Positions 1 through 6,708 of a stretch of 7,566 bases of DNA are shown one piece after another. Below the pieces are notes generated by a model. That model did not search any database. It was not told the DNA's origin and saw only the letters and a program-made list of their open reading frames with translations. Positions within the stretch are counted from its first letter, which is position 1; every line of letters starts with the position of its first letter. Position numbers and translations under genes: made by a program. The DNA is from Flavobacteriaceae bacterium (GTDB lineage Bacteria; Bacteroidota; Bacteroidia; Flavobacteriales; Flavobacteriaceae), in the NCBI GenBank assembly GCA_015489265.1, contig WFZY01000294.1, positions 1-7,566 on the forward strand, in the 5' to 3' direction.

Positions 1-1640
1 CCTTTTCGCGATTTGATTTCTTGTATGTTGCTAATTACTTTTTCATATTGCCCTTTCTTAGTCGCGATGACAAACACCGGCATATTTTCATCAATCAAAG
101 CGATCGGACCGTGTTTCATTTCGGCAGCCGGATAACCTTCGGCATGGATGTATGAAATTTCTTTCAACTTGAGCGCTCCTTCTAAAGCTACCGGAAAATT
201 AAAACCACGACCGAGATATAAAGCATTGGTCGCATCTTTATAATGATGGGCTATCTGCTGAATATAAAGGTCTGTTTGCAAAGTTTTTTCAATTTTTTCG
301 GGCATACTTGCCAATTCCGATAAATACATATTGTATTCGCTCAATGAAATAGTCCCTTTTTCTTTAGCTAATTTGAGTGCCATCATTGCCATCACCATGA
401 CTTGTGTGGTAAAAGCTTTGGTCGATGCCACCCCGATTTCCGGTCCGGCATGCGTATAAGTTCCGGAATGGGATTCTCGTGGAATAGACGAACCAACTAC
501 ATTACATATTGCATAAATAAAAGCATTTTTTTGTTTGGCTAATTTAATAGCTGCCAAGGTATCAGCCGTTTCACCAGATTGCGAAATAGGAATGACAATA
601 TCATTCTCTTTGATAATCGGATTACGATACCGGAACTCTGAACTGTATTCGACTTCAACAGGAATGCGCGCCAACTCTTCAAACAAATATTCCCCAACCA
701 AACCGGCATGCCAAGACGTACCGGCACCGATCATAATCATACGGTCGGCATTTAAAAACTTATTGAGATGATTATCAATGCCCGATAATTTAATCAAATT
801 TTGTTCCGGTAATACTCTACCGCGCATCGTATCGCGAAGCACATCGGGTTGCTCGTAAATTTCTTTTAACATAAAATGTTCGTAACCGCCTTTTTCTATC
901 TGATCTAAGCTCAGCTGCAATTCTTGAATATATGGGACAATCTTAGTGTCATCTTTAATATTCCGAATATCCGGTTCTTTGCCACTCTTGATAATTGCCA
1001 TTTGCTCATCTTCAAGATACATGGCATTTTTGGTAAATTCGATAAAGGGTGTTGCATCCGAAGCAATAAAATATTCATCTTTACCGATACCAATAGCCAA
1101 GGGGCTACCGAGCCGTGCCATTACTATTTCATCAGGATTTTGCCGGTTAAACACTACAATAGCATAAGCCCCGACCACTTCATTCAAAGCGATTTGCACG
1201 GCTTTACCCAAACCGACTTGTTCTTTTTGCATCACGTCTTCAATCAGATTGACCAATACTTCGGTGTCGGTATCACTTTTAAACCGGTATCCGCGGTTTA
1301 ACAAAGTTTGTTTAATGGGTTCATAATTTTCAATGATACCATTATGCACGATGACCAAATTACCCGAATTAGACACATGCGGGTGCGCATTGATATCATT
1401 GGGTTCGCCATGCGTTGCCCAACGGGTATGCCCCAAACCTATATGTCCCTTCTTGTCATCGACATTTTTAAAAAGTTGTTCCAAATCGGCAACTTTGCCT
1501 TTGGTTTTTTTATAAATAAGTTCTTGGTCAAACAATGCCAACCCGGCACTGTCATAGCCGCGATATTCCAAACGTTTTAACCCGTTGATAATGATGGGAA
1601 AGGCATCTCGCTGCCCGATATATCCTACTATTCCGCACAT
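1..1640 (-). CDS. glmS: Glutamine--fructose-6-phosphate aminotransferase (isomerizing), 3' end cut by window
   Basis: GlmS makes glucosamine-6-phosphate from fructose-6-phosphate and glutamine, the first committed step to UDP-GlcNAc for peptidoglycan and LPS; it is cytoplasmic. The protein opens MCGIVGYIG, so Cys2 becomes the N-terminal nucleophile of the class II glutaminase domain after Met removal; this fixes the start. HTRWATHGEP lies at residues 71-80 and the oxyanion-hole VHNGIIENY near 98-106. The isomerase half has two SIS domains: GAGTSWHAG, SQSGET at 353-358 (E. coli Ser347-Ser349 region), then EGALKLKE with Lys491 and Glu494, and KHGPIALID with His510, equivalent to E. coli Lys485, Glu488 and His504. 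The frame is open for 546 codons and runs off the left edge. Compared with E. coli (609 aa, offset 6) about 70 C-terminal residues are missing, including the catalytic C-terminal Lys. An alternative glmU-family gene lies 125 bp upstream on the same strand. Confidence 0.97.
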   Translation of the reverse strand, partial: MCGIVGYIGQRDAFPIIINGLKRLEYRGYDSAGLALFDQELIYKKTKGKVADLEQLFKNVDDKKGHIGLGHTRWATHGEPNDINAHPHVSNSGNLVIVHNGIIENYEPIKQTLLNRGYRFKSDTDTEVLVNLIEDVMQKEQVGLGKAVQIALNEVVGAYAIVVFNRQNPDEIVMARLGSPLAIGIGKDEYFIASDATPFIEFTKNAMYLEDEQMAIIKSGKEPDIRNIKDDTKIVPYIQELQLSLDQIEKGGYEHFMLKEIYEQPDVLRDTMRGRVLPEQNLIKLSGIDNHLNKFLNADRMIMIGAGTSWHAGLVGEYLFEELARIPVEVEYSSEFRYRNPIIKENDIVIPISQSGETADTLAAIKLAKQKNAFIYAICNVVGSSIPRESHSGTYTHAGPEIGVASTKAFTTQVMVMAMMALKLAKEKGTISLSEYNMYLSELASMPEKIEKTLQTDLYIQQIAHHYKDATNALYLGRGFNFPVALEGALKLKEISYIHAEGYPAAEMKHGPIALIDENMPVFVIATKKGQYEKVISNIQEIKSRK

Positions 1641-1651
1641 AGTTTTATTGA

Positions 1652-1748
1652 TTATTTGGTGATATGGTTATACTGGTTAATTGGTTATTTGCTGATATGG
1701 TTATTTGATGATTTTATTTCTACTTTATAATTTGAGGAATTGAGGAAT
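1652..1748. repeat. Short AT-rich direct repeats in the glmS upstream gap
   Basis: A 20-bp unit, ttatttgStgatatggttat, occurs at 1652-1671 and 1685-1704 with one mismatch (S = g or c), 33 bp apart. A third partial unit, ttatttgatgattt, overlaps from 1701, and ggttaattggttat lies between the copies. A separate 8-bp tandem repeat, ttgaggaa, occupies 1732-1739 and 1740-1747. Similar low-complexity runs of GATTTG- or GGTTA-like units are common between flavobacterial genes and have no assigned function. No TAnnTTTG box or hairpin terminator was seen here on the minus strand, so glmS may be read from the upstream gene. Confidence 0.6.
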
Positions 1749-1765
1749 ATTCCCCATAACAACAA

Positions 1766-2941
1766 CTATCTTTCTATTTCCTTGACTAAATGATAAACTT
1801 TTTCAAATAAATCCGCTTCGGTTTTATCAAATTGTTTTTGCCGGCGTTTCATCACGGCTTTGGCTACTTCCACGGCTTTATCGTAGCGGTAATCGGTATA
1901 TTGCTGTCCACCCCACTTAAAAGACGGGAAAAACTTGGGTTGGTAATCCCCCCCGAAAATATTGCTACTAATACCGACTACCGTTCCGGTGTTAAACATC
2001 GTTGCAATGCCACATTTGGAATGGTCGCCCATAATCAGCCCGCAAAATTGTAATCCGGTATCGACAAAATCCCTTTGAGTATAATCCCAAAGTTTGACAT
2101 TGGAATAGTTGTTTTTCAGATTGGAATTATTGGTGTCGGCACCCAAATTGCACCATTCGGCAATAACCGAATCGCCGAGATAGCCGTCGTGTCCTTTGTT
2201 AGCATTACCGAAAAATACGACATCTTTAATTTCACCACCAACTTTGGTATTTGGTCCCAAAGTTGTTCCACCATATATTTTTGCACCCATTTTAACTACC
2301 GAATTGTCCATTGCCGCAAAAGGACCCCGAATCATACTGCCTTCAAGTATTTTAACATTCTTGCCGATATAAACCGGTCCGTCATCCGTATTGAAAATAA
2401 CGGCTTCAACCACCGCGCCTGCTTCTATAAAAACAGGATGTTTACCTATTTTGGTATTGGTCGATGATAATTTTTGTGATTGGCGGTTTTGGGTAACCCA
2501 TTCATATTCTTTTTTGATTTGAGCAGCATTTTTATTAAAAATATCGTATGGCTTTTGAATACTTTCAACCGGTTTGGGATATATTATTGTTTTGCCTTCA
2601 AAATTTTGCGTATCTTCCCAAGACAACTTTCCGGTTCTAAACGCCAAAGTCATATTGTCATAAATAAGTCGCTGATTAAAATCTAAATTATGAATGGCTT
2701 TTAACAAATCTTTATCAAGTAAAAGCGCACTATTGATGTAGATATTATCTTCTTCAAAATGTACCGGAAATTTTTCGGACAAGTATGCTTCTGACAAAGT
2801 AGATACCGGTTGGTTTAAAAAAACTTCCCATTTTTCTTTGATCGTTAAAATACCACATCGGATTTCACTTACCGGACGAAAATAAGTCAATGGCAAGAGC
2901 CGTTTTTTGATATGATTTTGGTCAAACAGAATATAATTCAT
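1766..2941 (-). CDS. Alternative GlmU-family protein (putative GlcN-1-P acetyltransferase / sugar nucleotidyltransferase)
   Basis: This 391-aa protein matches the Bacteroidota-type alternative GlmU family (TIGR03991-like), proposed to acetylate glucosamine-1-phosphate and/or transfer UMP to give UDP-GlcNAc. The N-terminal part (about 1-150) has the family signature LLPLTYFRPVSEIRCGILTI and LIYDN instead of the GxGTRM loop of classical GlmU. From about residue 163 to 330 hexapeptide-like repeats predict a left-handed beta-helix (IGKHPVFIEAGAVV, VYIGKNVKILEGSMI, MGAKIYGGTTLGPNTKVGG). NKGHDGYLGDS (249-258) aligns by pattern with AGHLTYLGD of GlmU, making His251 the candidate acetyltransfer base. 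The C-terminus is a charged helix. Adjacency to glmS supports a UDP-GlcNAc role. The start follows from the conserved NYILFD opening; no clear Shine-Dalgarno precedes it. Which of the two GlmU activities it keeps cannot be told from sequence. Confidence 0.87.
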   Translation of the reverse strand: MNYILFDQNHIKKRLLPLTYFRPVSEIRCGILTIKEKWEVFLNQPVSTLSEAYLSEKFPVHFEEDNIYINSALLLDKDLLKAIHNLDFNQRLIYDNMTLAFRTGKLSWEDTQNFEGKTIIYPKPVESIQKPYDIFNKNAAQIKKEYEWVTQNRQSQKLSSTNTKIGKHPVFIEAGAVVEAVIFNTDDGPVYIGKNVKILEGSMIRGPFAAMDNSVVKMGAKIYGGTTLGPNTKVGGEIKDVVFFGNANKGHDGYLGDSVIAEWCNLGADTNNSNLKNNYSNVKLWDYTQRDFVDTGLQFCGLIMGDHSKCGIATMFNTGTVVGISSNIFGGDYQPKFFPSFKWGGQQYTDYRYDKAVEVAKAVMKRRQKQFDKTEADLFEKVYHLVKEIER

Positions 2942-2990
2942 CGACTAAAATTGCGATTAAAGGTTTACAACACAACTACTGAATATTTTA

Positions 2991-2998
2991 CAAAAATA
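2991..2998 (-). promoter_or_regulatory. Candidate -7 box for the alternative glmU gene
   Basis: On the minus strand this reads TATTTTTG, an exact match to the Bacteroidota -7 consensus TAnnTTTG. A TTG at 3014-3016 (minus strand) lies 15 bp upstream, slightly shorter than the usual spacing to the -33 element. Transcription would start about 45 nt before the ATG. The AT-rich divergent gap makes chance matches likely. Confidence 0.35.
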
Positions 2999-3063
2999 AG
3001 CAAAAATTATACCCAAAAGCATTTTTTATTCTTAAATTAGCCAAATCAAAACCATTAAAACCA

Positions 3064-3717
3064 ATGCAAACACCAATCATATCGCCTTCTATTTTATCTG
3101 CTGACTTTGCCGATTTGGAAAAAAGCTTTAAAATGCTCAACCAAAGTGATGCCGAATGGATTCATTTGGACGTTATGGATGGTAATTTCGTCCCTAATAT
3201 CAGTTTCGGCATGCCGGTTATCAAGAGTTTACGAAAATTAACTAACAAAGTTTTTGATGCCCACTTGATGATTGAACAACCCGAACGCTATATCCATAAC
3301 TTTAAACTTGTGGGGGTTGATGTTTTAACGGTGCATTATGAAACGCAAATTCATTTAAATCGTACCGTTGACTTGATTAAAAAAATCGGGATGAAAGCCG
3401 GTGTGGCACTCAATCCGCATACGCCGGTCAGCTTATTAAAAGATATTATTGCCGAGCTTGATTTGGTATTGATAATGTCAGTCAATCCGGGATATAGCGG
3501 ACAAAAATTTATTGAACATTCTTACCAAAAGATAGCCGAAACCAAAGAATTAATCGCAGCAAGCGGTTCTAAAGCCATGATTGAAGTTGATGGTGGTATC
3601 AATGACGTAAACGCCCCTAAATTATTTGCTGCCGGTGCAGATGTATTGGTAGCTGCCAGTTATATTTTTAATCATGATAATCCGCTAAAAGCCATTAGAA
3701 ATTTGAAGTATTTTTAG
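3064..3717 (+). CDS. rpe: Ribulose-phosphate 3-epimerase
   Basis: Rpe interconverts D-ribulose-5-phosphate and D-xylulose-5-phosphate in the pentose phosphate pathway; it is a cytoplasmic metal-dependent TIM barrel. The 217-aa length is normal. It begins ISPSILSADFADLE (Ser9 and the N-terminal strand), followed by WIHLDVMDGNFVPNISFG with His34 and catalytic Asp36, then DAHLMI with His67. IEVDGGIN carries the second catalytic acid and metal ligand, Asp176. The phosphate-binding loop region reads MSVNPGYSGQKF (138-149), where most homologues have NPGFGGQ; the Y-S substitution is conservative. The gene diverges from the alternative glmU gene across a 122-bp gap. A weak -7-like TAAATTAG at 3033-3040 is the only promoter candidate seen. 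No terminator hairpin follows the stop. Confidence 0.96.
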   Translation: MQTPIISPSILSADFADLEKSFKMLNQSDAEWIHLDVMDGNFVPNISFGMPVIKSLRKLTNKVFDAHLMIEQPERYIHNFKLVGVDVLTVHYETQIHLNRTVDLIKKIGMKAGVALNPHTPVSLLKDIIAELDLVLIMSVNPGYSGQKFIEHSYQKIAETKELIAASGSKAMIEVDGGINDVNAPKLFAAGADVLVAASYIFNHDNPLKAIRNLKYF

Positions 3718-3817
3718 TATCTTTTTCTAGTTTCCAATTTCAAATTTACCGGATATTGTTGCTTTGATAGTTATAAATATTAAAATTTTTATTAATTTTA
3801 TAACTAAAAGTTCCTGT

Positions 3818-4384
3818 ATGCAATTTTTTAGACTTCTTATAGTATTCTCTATACTTACGTTTATGATGTTTGGCTGTTCGTTTGAACGTCATGATTCTGT
3901 TTTACAATATCGAAAAAAATTCACACCGCAAGAACAACATATCATGCAGGCAGCACGCGGTATTATTTCAAGGGCTTATTTCGGCTCTCTAATTACAATA
4001 GATAAAGACGGAAATGCCAAAGCCCGTTTAATGGAACCTTTTGCACCTGAAAAAAATTTTGTGATTTATTTGGCGACTAATCCCAAAAGCAGAAAGGTAC
4101 AAGAAATACAAAAGCATCAACAAGCCACTTTACATTACATTGATGAGCCGCGAACCGGTTATGTATCATTGTATGGTAAAATTAATATTGTAACCAATGA
4201 CAGTATTAAAAAAGCCCATTGGAAAAATGGCTGGGAACGCTTTTATCCTAATAAAAGTGATGGTTATATGCTGTTAAAATTTACACCTGATTACCTTGAA
4301 GTCATTAGTATTCGAGACAGTTTGACCGGTAATAAAGAAAATTGGCAACCGGCAAGAGTTGATTTTCTAAATAGAAATAAGTAG
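3818..4384 (+). CDS. Putative lipoprotein with pyridoxamine 5'-phosphate oxidase-like (general stress protein 26-type) domain
   Basis: From the ATG at 3818 the product is 188 aa. It opens MQFFRLLIVFSILTFMMFGC, a short charged start, a hydrophobic core and a Cys at 20, which resembles a lipoprotein signal peptide although Met-Phe-Gly before the Cys is not an ideal lipobox. An in-frame ATG at 3764 would add 18 hydrophobic and polar residues before this signal, so the inner start is preferred. The rest resembles the FMN-binding split-barrel family: YFGSLITIDKDGNAKARLMEPF, then IYLATNPKSRKVQEI, LHYIDEPRTGYVSLYGKI, WERFYPN, and YMLLKFTPDYLEVISI, ending in WQPARVDF. Family members bind flavin or related cofactors, but the substrate is unknown. 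Most relatives are cytoplasmic, so envelope placement is unusual. The symporter gene starts 24 bp after its stop, suggesting co-transcription. Confidence 0.82.
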   Translation: MQFFRLLIVFSILTFMMFGCSFERHDSVLQYRKKFTPQEQHIMQAARGIISRAYFGSLITIDKDGNAKARLMEPFAPEKNFVIYLATNPKSRKVQEIQKHQQATLHYIDEPRTGYVSLYGKINIVTNDSIKKAHWKNGWERFYPNKSDGYMLLKFTPDYLEVISIRDSLTGNKENWQPARVDFLNRNK

Positions 4385-4408
4385 CAAATATCGAAAAGAA
4401 CAGCTATT

Positions 4409-5938
4409 ATGAAAATTTTAAAAGAAATTCACGGTTTTAAAAAATTTTTGTTTTGGTTAGCACCATTGCTGTTAGCTTTATTTGTTTTATATCCCGAAAT
4501 ATTGGATAAAGATAAGCCGGTAGTTGCCTATACAGCCGGGATTGCTATCCTAATGGCTATTTGGTGGATGACCGAAGTCTTGCCTTTGGGTGTTACGGCA
4601 TTAATTCCGGTAGCTTTGTTTCCTTTGTTGGGCATTATGAACGGCAAAGCCGTTTCGGAAGTCTATTTTAACCACTTGATTTTTCTGTTTATCGGCGGAT
4701 TTTTAATGGCATTGGCTATGGAAAAATGGCATTTGCACCGGCGTATTGCGCTACGATTGTTATTATGGATTGGCTTAAGTCCGGCGCGTATCTTGATGGG
4801 CTTTATGCTGACAACGGCTTTTCTATCCATGTGGATTTCCAATACCGCAACGACCATGATGATGGTGCCGATTCTATTGTCCATTATTGCAAAAATGGAA
4901 GAATTAAAAACCAATGAAGGCATACGGCAAATGGAAAAAGGTTTATTGTTAGGCATTGCTTATGCCGCATCTATCGGTGGTATTGCCACCCTGATTGGCA
5001 CCCCGCCCAACCCGCTGTTTATCAGAGTATTTAAAATTTATTTTCCGCAAGCCCCTGACATTTCCTTTGCACAATGGCTGTTTTTTGCTTTTCCGTTATC
5101 GGTTTTGCTTTTAATTTTGGCTTTTAGCTACTTGTACATGGTATTTTTTAGAAAAGGAAAAGCCAATTTTAATATCGGCAAAGATATCATTGATAAAGAG
5201 TACCGGTCATTAGGAAAAATGCAATATGAAGAACGTTGGATTTTAACTTTGTTTATAACTTTGGCTTTATTGTGGTTGTTTAGACGTCCGATTCATTTGG
5301 GTAGTTTTACAATTCCGGGGTGGTCGCAAATATTTGCACACCCCAAATGGATTACCGATGGCAACGTCGCTATTTTTATCGGGATTTTATTATTTTTAAT
5401 TCCGGCAAAAGACCGTAAAAAGTCTAAATATTTAATGGACTGGCATACGGCAGAACGGATTCCTTGGAATATTATCTTACTCTTTGGGGGCGGTTTTGCA
5501 TTAGCTGCCGGTTTTAAACAATCGGGGTTATCGGCTTATATCGGTGAAAGTTTGACCGGTTTAAAAGACATTCCGCCTATTTTTATCCTGTTGATTATTG
5601 TAACGACTATTACCTTTTTAACCGAATTGACATCCAATACGGCTACCGTAGAAACTTTTTTGCCCATATTGGCAGCACTGGCAGTTGCCGTTAAAATCAA
5701 TCCGTTGTTTTTAATGGTGCCGGCAACCATAGCGGCTTCCTTTGCCTTTATGTTGCCGGTAGCAACTCCGCCTAATGCCATTGTTTTCGGTAGCAAACGC
5801 TTAAAAATTCAAGATATGGTCAAAGCGGGTTTTTGGTTGAATATTATTGGTATTGTGGTCTTAACCCTAGTGTCTTATTACTATATGACTTGGGTGTTTG
5901 ACATTGATTTGAGTCAGTTACCGGATTGGGTTAAATAA
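4409..5938 (+). CDS. DASS/SLC13-family anion:sodium symporter (dicarboxylate or sulfate transporter)
   Basis: This 509-aa, very hydrophobic protein belongs to the divalent anion:Na+ symporter family (VcINDY/SLC13-like) of the inner membrane. The two inverted-repeat signatures are present. The first is WISNTATTMMMVPI (Ser144-Asn145-Thr146) with GTPPN at 197-201; the second is LTSNTATVETFLP (Ser409-Asn410-Thr411) with ATPPN at 452-456. In VcINDY the two SNT motifs lie in hairpin tips that bind substrate and sodium. Other family marks are IWWMTEVLPLGVTALIP (51-67), FIGGFLMALAMEKW (94-107) and IPWNIILLFGGGFALA (351-366). Length is typical. The substrate cannot be assigned from sequence; C4-dicarboxylates, citrate or sulfate are all possible. 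The A/G-rich stretch cgaaaagaa upstream could be a weak ribosome site. It lies 24 bp behind the lipoprotein gene and is closed by a hairpin directly after its stop. Confidence 0.93.
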   Translation: MKILKEIHGFKKFLFWLAPLLLALFVLYPEILDKDKPVVAYTAGIAILMAIWWMTEVLPLGVTALIPVALFPLLGIMNGKAVSEVYFNHLIFLFIGGFLMALAMEKWHLHRRIALRLLLWIGLSPARILMGFMLTTAFLSMWISNTATTMMMVPILLSIIAKMEELKTNEGIRQMEKGLLLGIAYAASIGGIATLIGTPPNPLFIRVFKIYFPQAPDISFAQWLFFAFPLSVLLLILAFSYLYMVFFRKGKANFNIGKDIIDKEYRSLGKMQYEERWILTLFITLALLWLFRRPIHLGSFTIPGWSQIFAHPKWITDGNVAIFIGILLFLIPAKDRKKSKYLMDWHTAERIPWNIILLFGGGFALAAGFKQSGLSAYIGESLTGLKDIPPIFILLIIVTTITFLTELTSNTATVETFLPILAALAVAVKINPLFLMVPATIAASFAFMLPVATPPNAIVFGSKRLKIQDMVKAGFWLNIIGIVVLTLVSYYYMTWVFDIDLSQLPDWVK

Positions 5939-5967
5939 AAAAGCCATCTTTAGAAAAGACGGCTTTT
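5939..5967 (-). terminator. Hairpin terminator between convergent genes, best fit on minus strand
   Basis: Arms AAAAGCCATCTTT (5939-5951) and AAAGACGGCTTTT (5955-5967) flank a 3-nt loop. The one non-complementary position (5946/5960) is an A-C mismatch in plus-strand RNA but a G-U wobble in minus-strand RNA, so the 13-pair stem is continuous only for the minus-strand transcript. The minus side is followed by a T run. It starts at the base after the symporter stop codon, so it probably serves both genes. Confidence 0.85.
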
Positions 5968-5987
5968 AAATAAATTGTAATTAATTG

Positions 5988-6482
5988 TTAGTTAAAGTAA
6001 TAACCAACACCAAATTTTAAACCGGTGTTTTTATAATTAATATATTTAGCATCTTTTTTTATACCACTTAAGCCCAAATAATATCTTAAGTCAAAGAATA
6101 AGCCATTTTCCATCTTATAACTGCCACCAATATTCAAACCAAAATCAGTTGAGTTAAGGTCATCTGTAATAAGATCAGAATTGGTATAAGTTCCTTGTTT
6201 AAACAGATCAGAAGCAGACATTAAAAAGCCCAATTGCGGTCCTGCATTGATACTGATATTTTCATTGACATAATATTTAAACATTACAGGAACTTGAATA
6301 TAAGATAAAGAAGCTGTATAGGTCCATTTACCATCCATATCTTTTCCTTCTGCATATTTACCGGCACCTGCATAGTTAAATTCAGGCGCAATAGCTATTT
6401 GCTCACTTAACATAAATTCGGCAAAAGCACCTACCTCAAAATTCGTTTTATTCCTTGACTCATTATTAATATCTGATGCTAT
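5988..6482 (-). pseudogene. 5'-truncated porin-family outer-membrane beta-barrel protein, paralogue of the neighbouring gene
   Basis: Only 141 codons remain from the first in-frame ATG at 6413 to the stop at 5988. Homology to the neighbouring intact paralogue continues upstream without an ATG to 6482, where an in-frame TAA (6483-6485) ends it: ASDINNESRNKTNFEVGAF aligns with ASDYNDISKGKTNFELGLV. Shared barrel segments are IAPEFNY, SYIQVPVMFKYYVNENIS, YKMENGLFFDLRYYLG and the terminal LKFGVGYYFN. The signal peptide and roughly the first 41 residues, present in the paralogue, are absent, while the promoter box, leader and terminator are kept. Without a signal peptide the product could not be exported and inserted in the outer membrane, so I call it a pseudogene. 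If translated at all, ATG 6413 would give a cytoplasmic fragment. The reading frame is otherwise undamaged, suggesting a recent loss. Confidence 0.78.
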
Positions 6483-6497
6483 TTAATTTTAAAATTT

Positions 6498-6544
6498 ATA
6501 CCTACTTCACTTCTTTTAAGTCCTTATTCGGCTCATTCCGGACT
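6498..6544 (-). promoter_or_regulatory. Conserved 5' leader, copy 2, before the truncated barrel gene
   Basis: This segment matches the leader of the intact paralogue. The 26-nt hairpin element occupies 6519-6544 and the block TGAAGTAGGTAT (minus strand) occupies 6498-6509. The outer arms are AGTCC and GGACT, extended here to six pairs by flanking A and T. Compared with the other copy, the 26 nt differ at two positions only, both in the loop and both transitions. The DNA between 6483 and 6497 then joins directly to internal codons of the barrel. Confidence 0.6.
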
Positions 6545-6553
6545 TTTTGAAGT

Positions 6554-6561
6554 CAAAGATA
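6554..6561 (-). promoter_or_regulatory. Candidate -7 box before the truncated barrel gene
   Basis: The minus strand reads TATCTTTG, an exact TAnnTTTG match, with nine bases between it and the leader hairpin, almost the same geometry as in the intact copy. No TTG is found at the expected -33 spacing, unlike the intact copy, so this promoter may be weakened. Confidence 0.5.
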
Positions 6562-6656
6562 AAATGGCTGTGTATATAAAGAAAATATTAGTGAAATTTG
6601 TAGGAAAACAATGATAATTTGTAAAAAATTCAAGAATATTTAAAAAAGTCAAATAA

Positions 6657-6683
6657 AAAAGCCGTCCTAAAAGGACAGCTTTT
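6657..6683 (-). terminator. Hairpin terminator of the intact barrel gene
   Basis: Arms AAAAGCCGTCCT (6657-6668) and AGGACAGCTTTT (6672-6683) enclose a 3-nt loop. The single imperfect position (6663/6677) is C-A on the plus strand and G-U on the minus strand, so the stem is complete only in minus-strand RNA. A run of T follows on the minus strand. It lies 25 bp after the stop of the minus-strand gene and is clearly related in sequence to the terminator at 5939-5967. Confidence 0.87.
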
Positions 6684-6708
6684 AATTAAGTTATATAACA
6701 ATTATAGA

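Noticed and set aside
535..1580. Several plus-strand open frames of 60-125 codons inside glmS
   Set aside because: They are antisense to a continuous, well-conserved glmS frame and show no domain-like sequence or start signals.
1641..1765. glmS ribozyme/riboswitch upstream of glmS
   Set aside because: The gap is AT-rich repeats with no ribozyme-like pairing, and that ribozyme is known mainly from Firmicutes.
1832..2686. Plus-strand open frames antisense to the alternative glmU gene
   Set aside because: They mirror conserved coding sequence on the opposite strand and look like by-products of its codon use.
3764..3817. Upstream in-frame ATG for the PPOX-like lipoprotein
   Set aside because: It would put 18 extra residues in front of a good signal-peptide start at 3818 and move the Cys to position 38, too far for a typical lipoprotein signal.
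3718..3817. Promoter for the lipoprotein-symporter pair (TATCTTTT at 3718, TATTGTTG at 3754)
   Set aside because: Each has one mismatch to TAnnTTTG and neither has a TTG at suitable spacing, so neither is better than chance here.
4663..5796. Short open frames inside the symporter gene (4663-4956 and 5536-5796 minus, 4726-4917 plus)
   Set aside because: The DASS frame covers the region with conserved motifs; these frames have no recognisable features.
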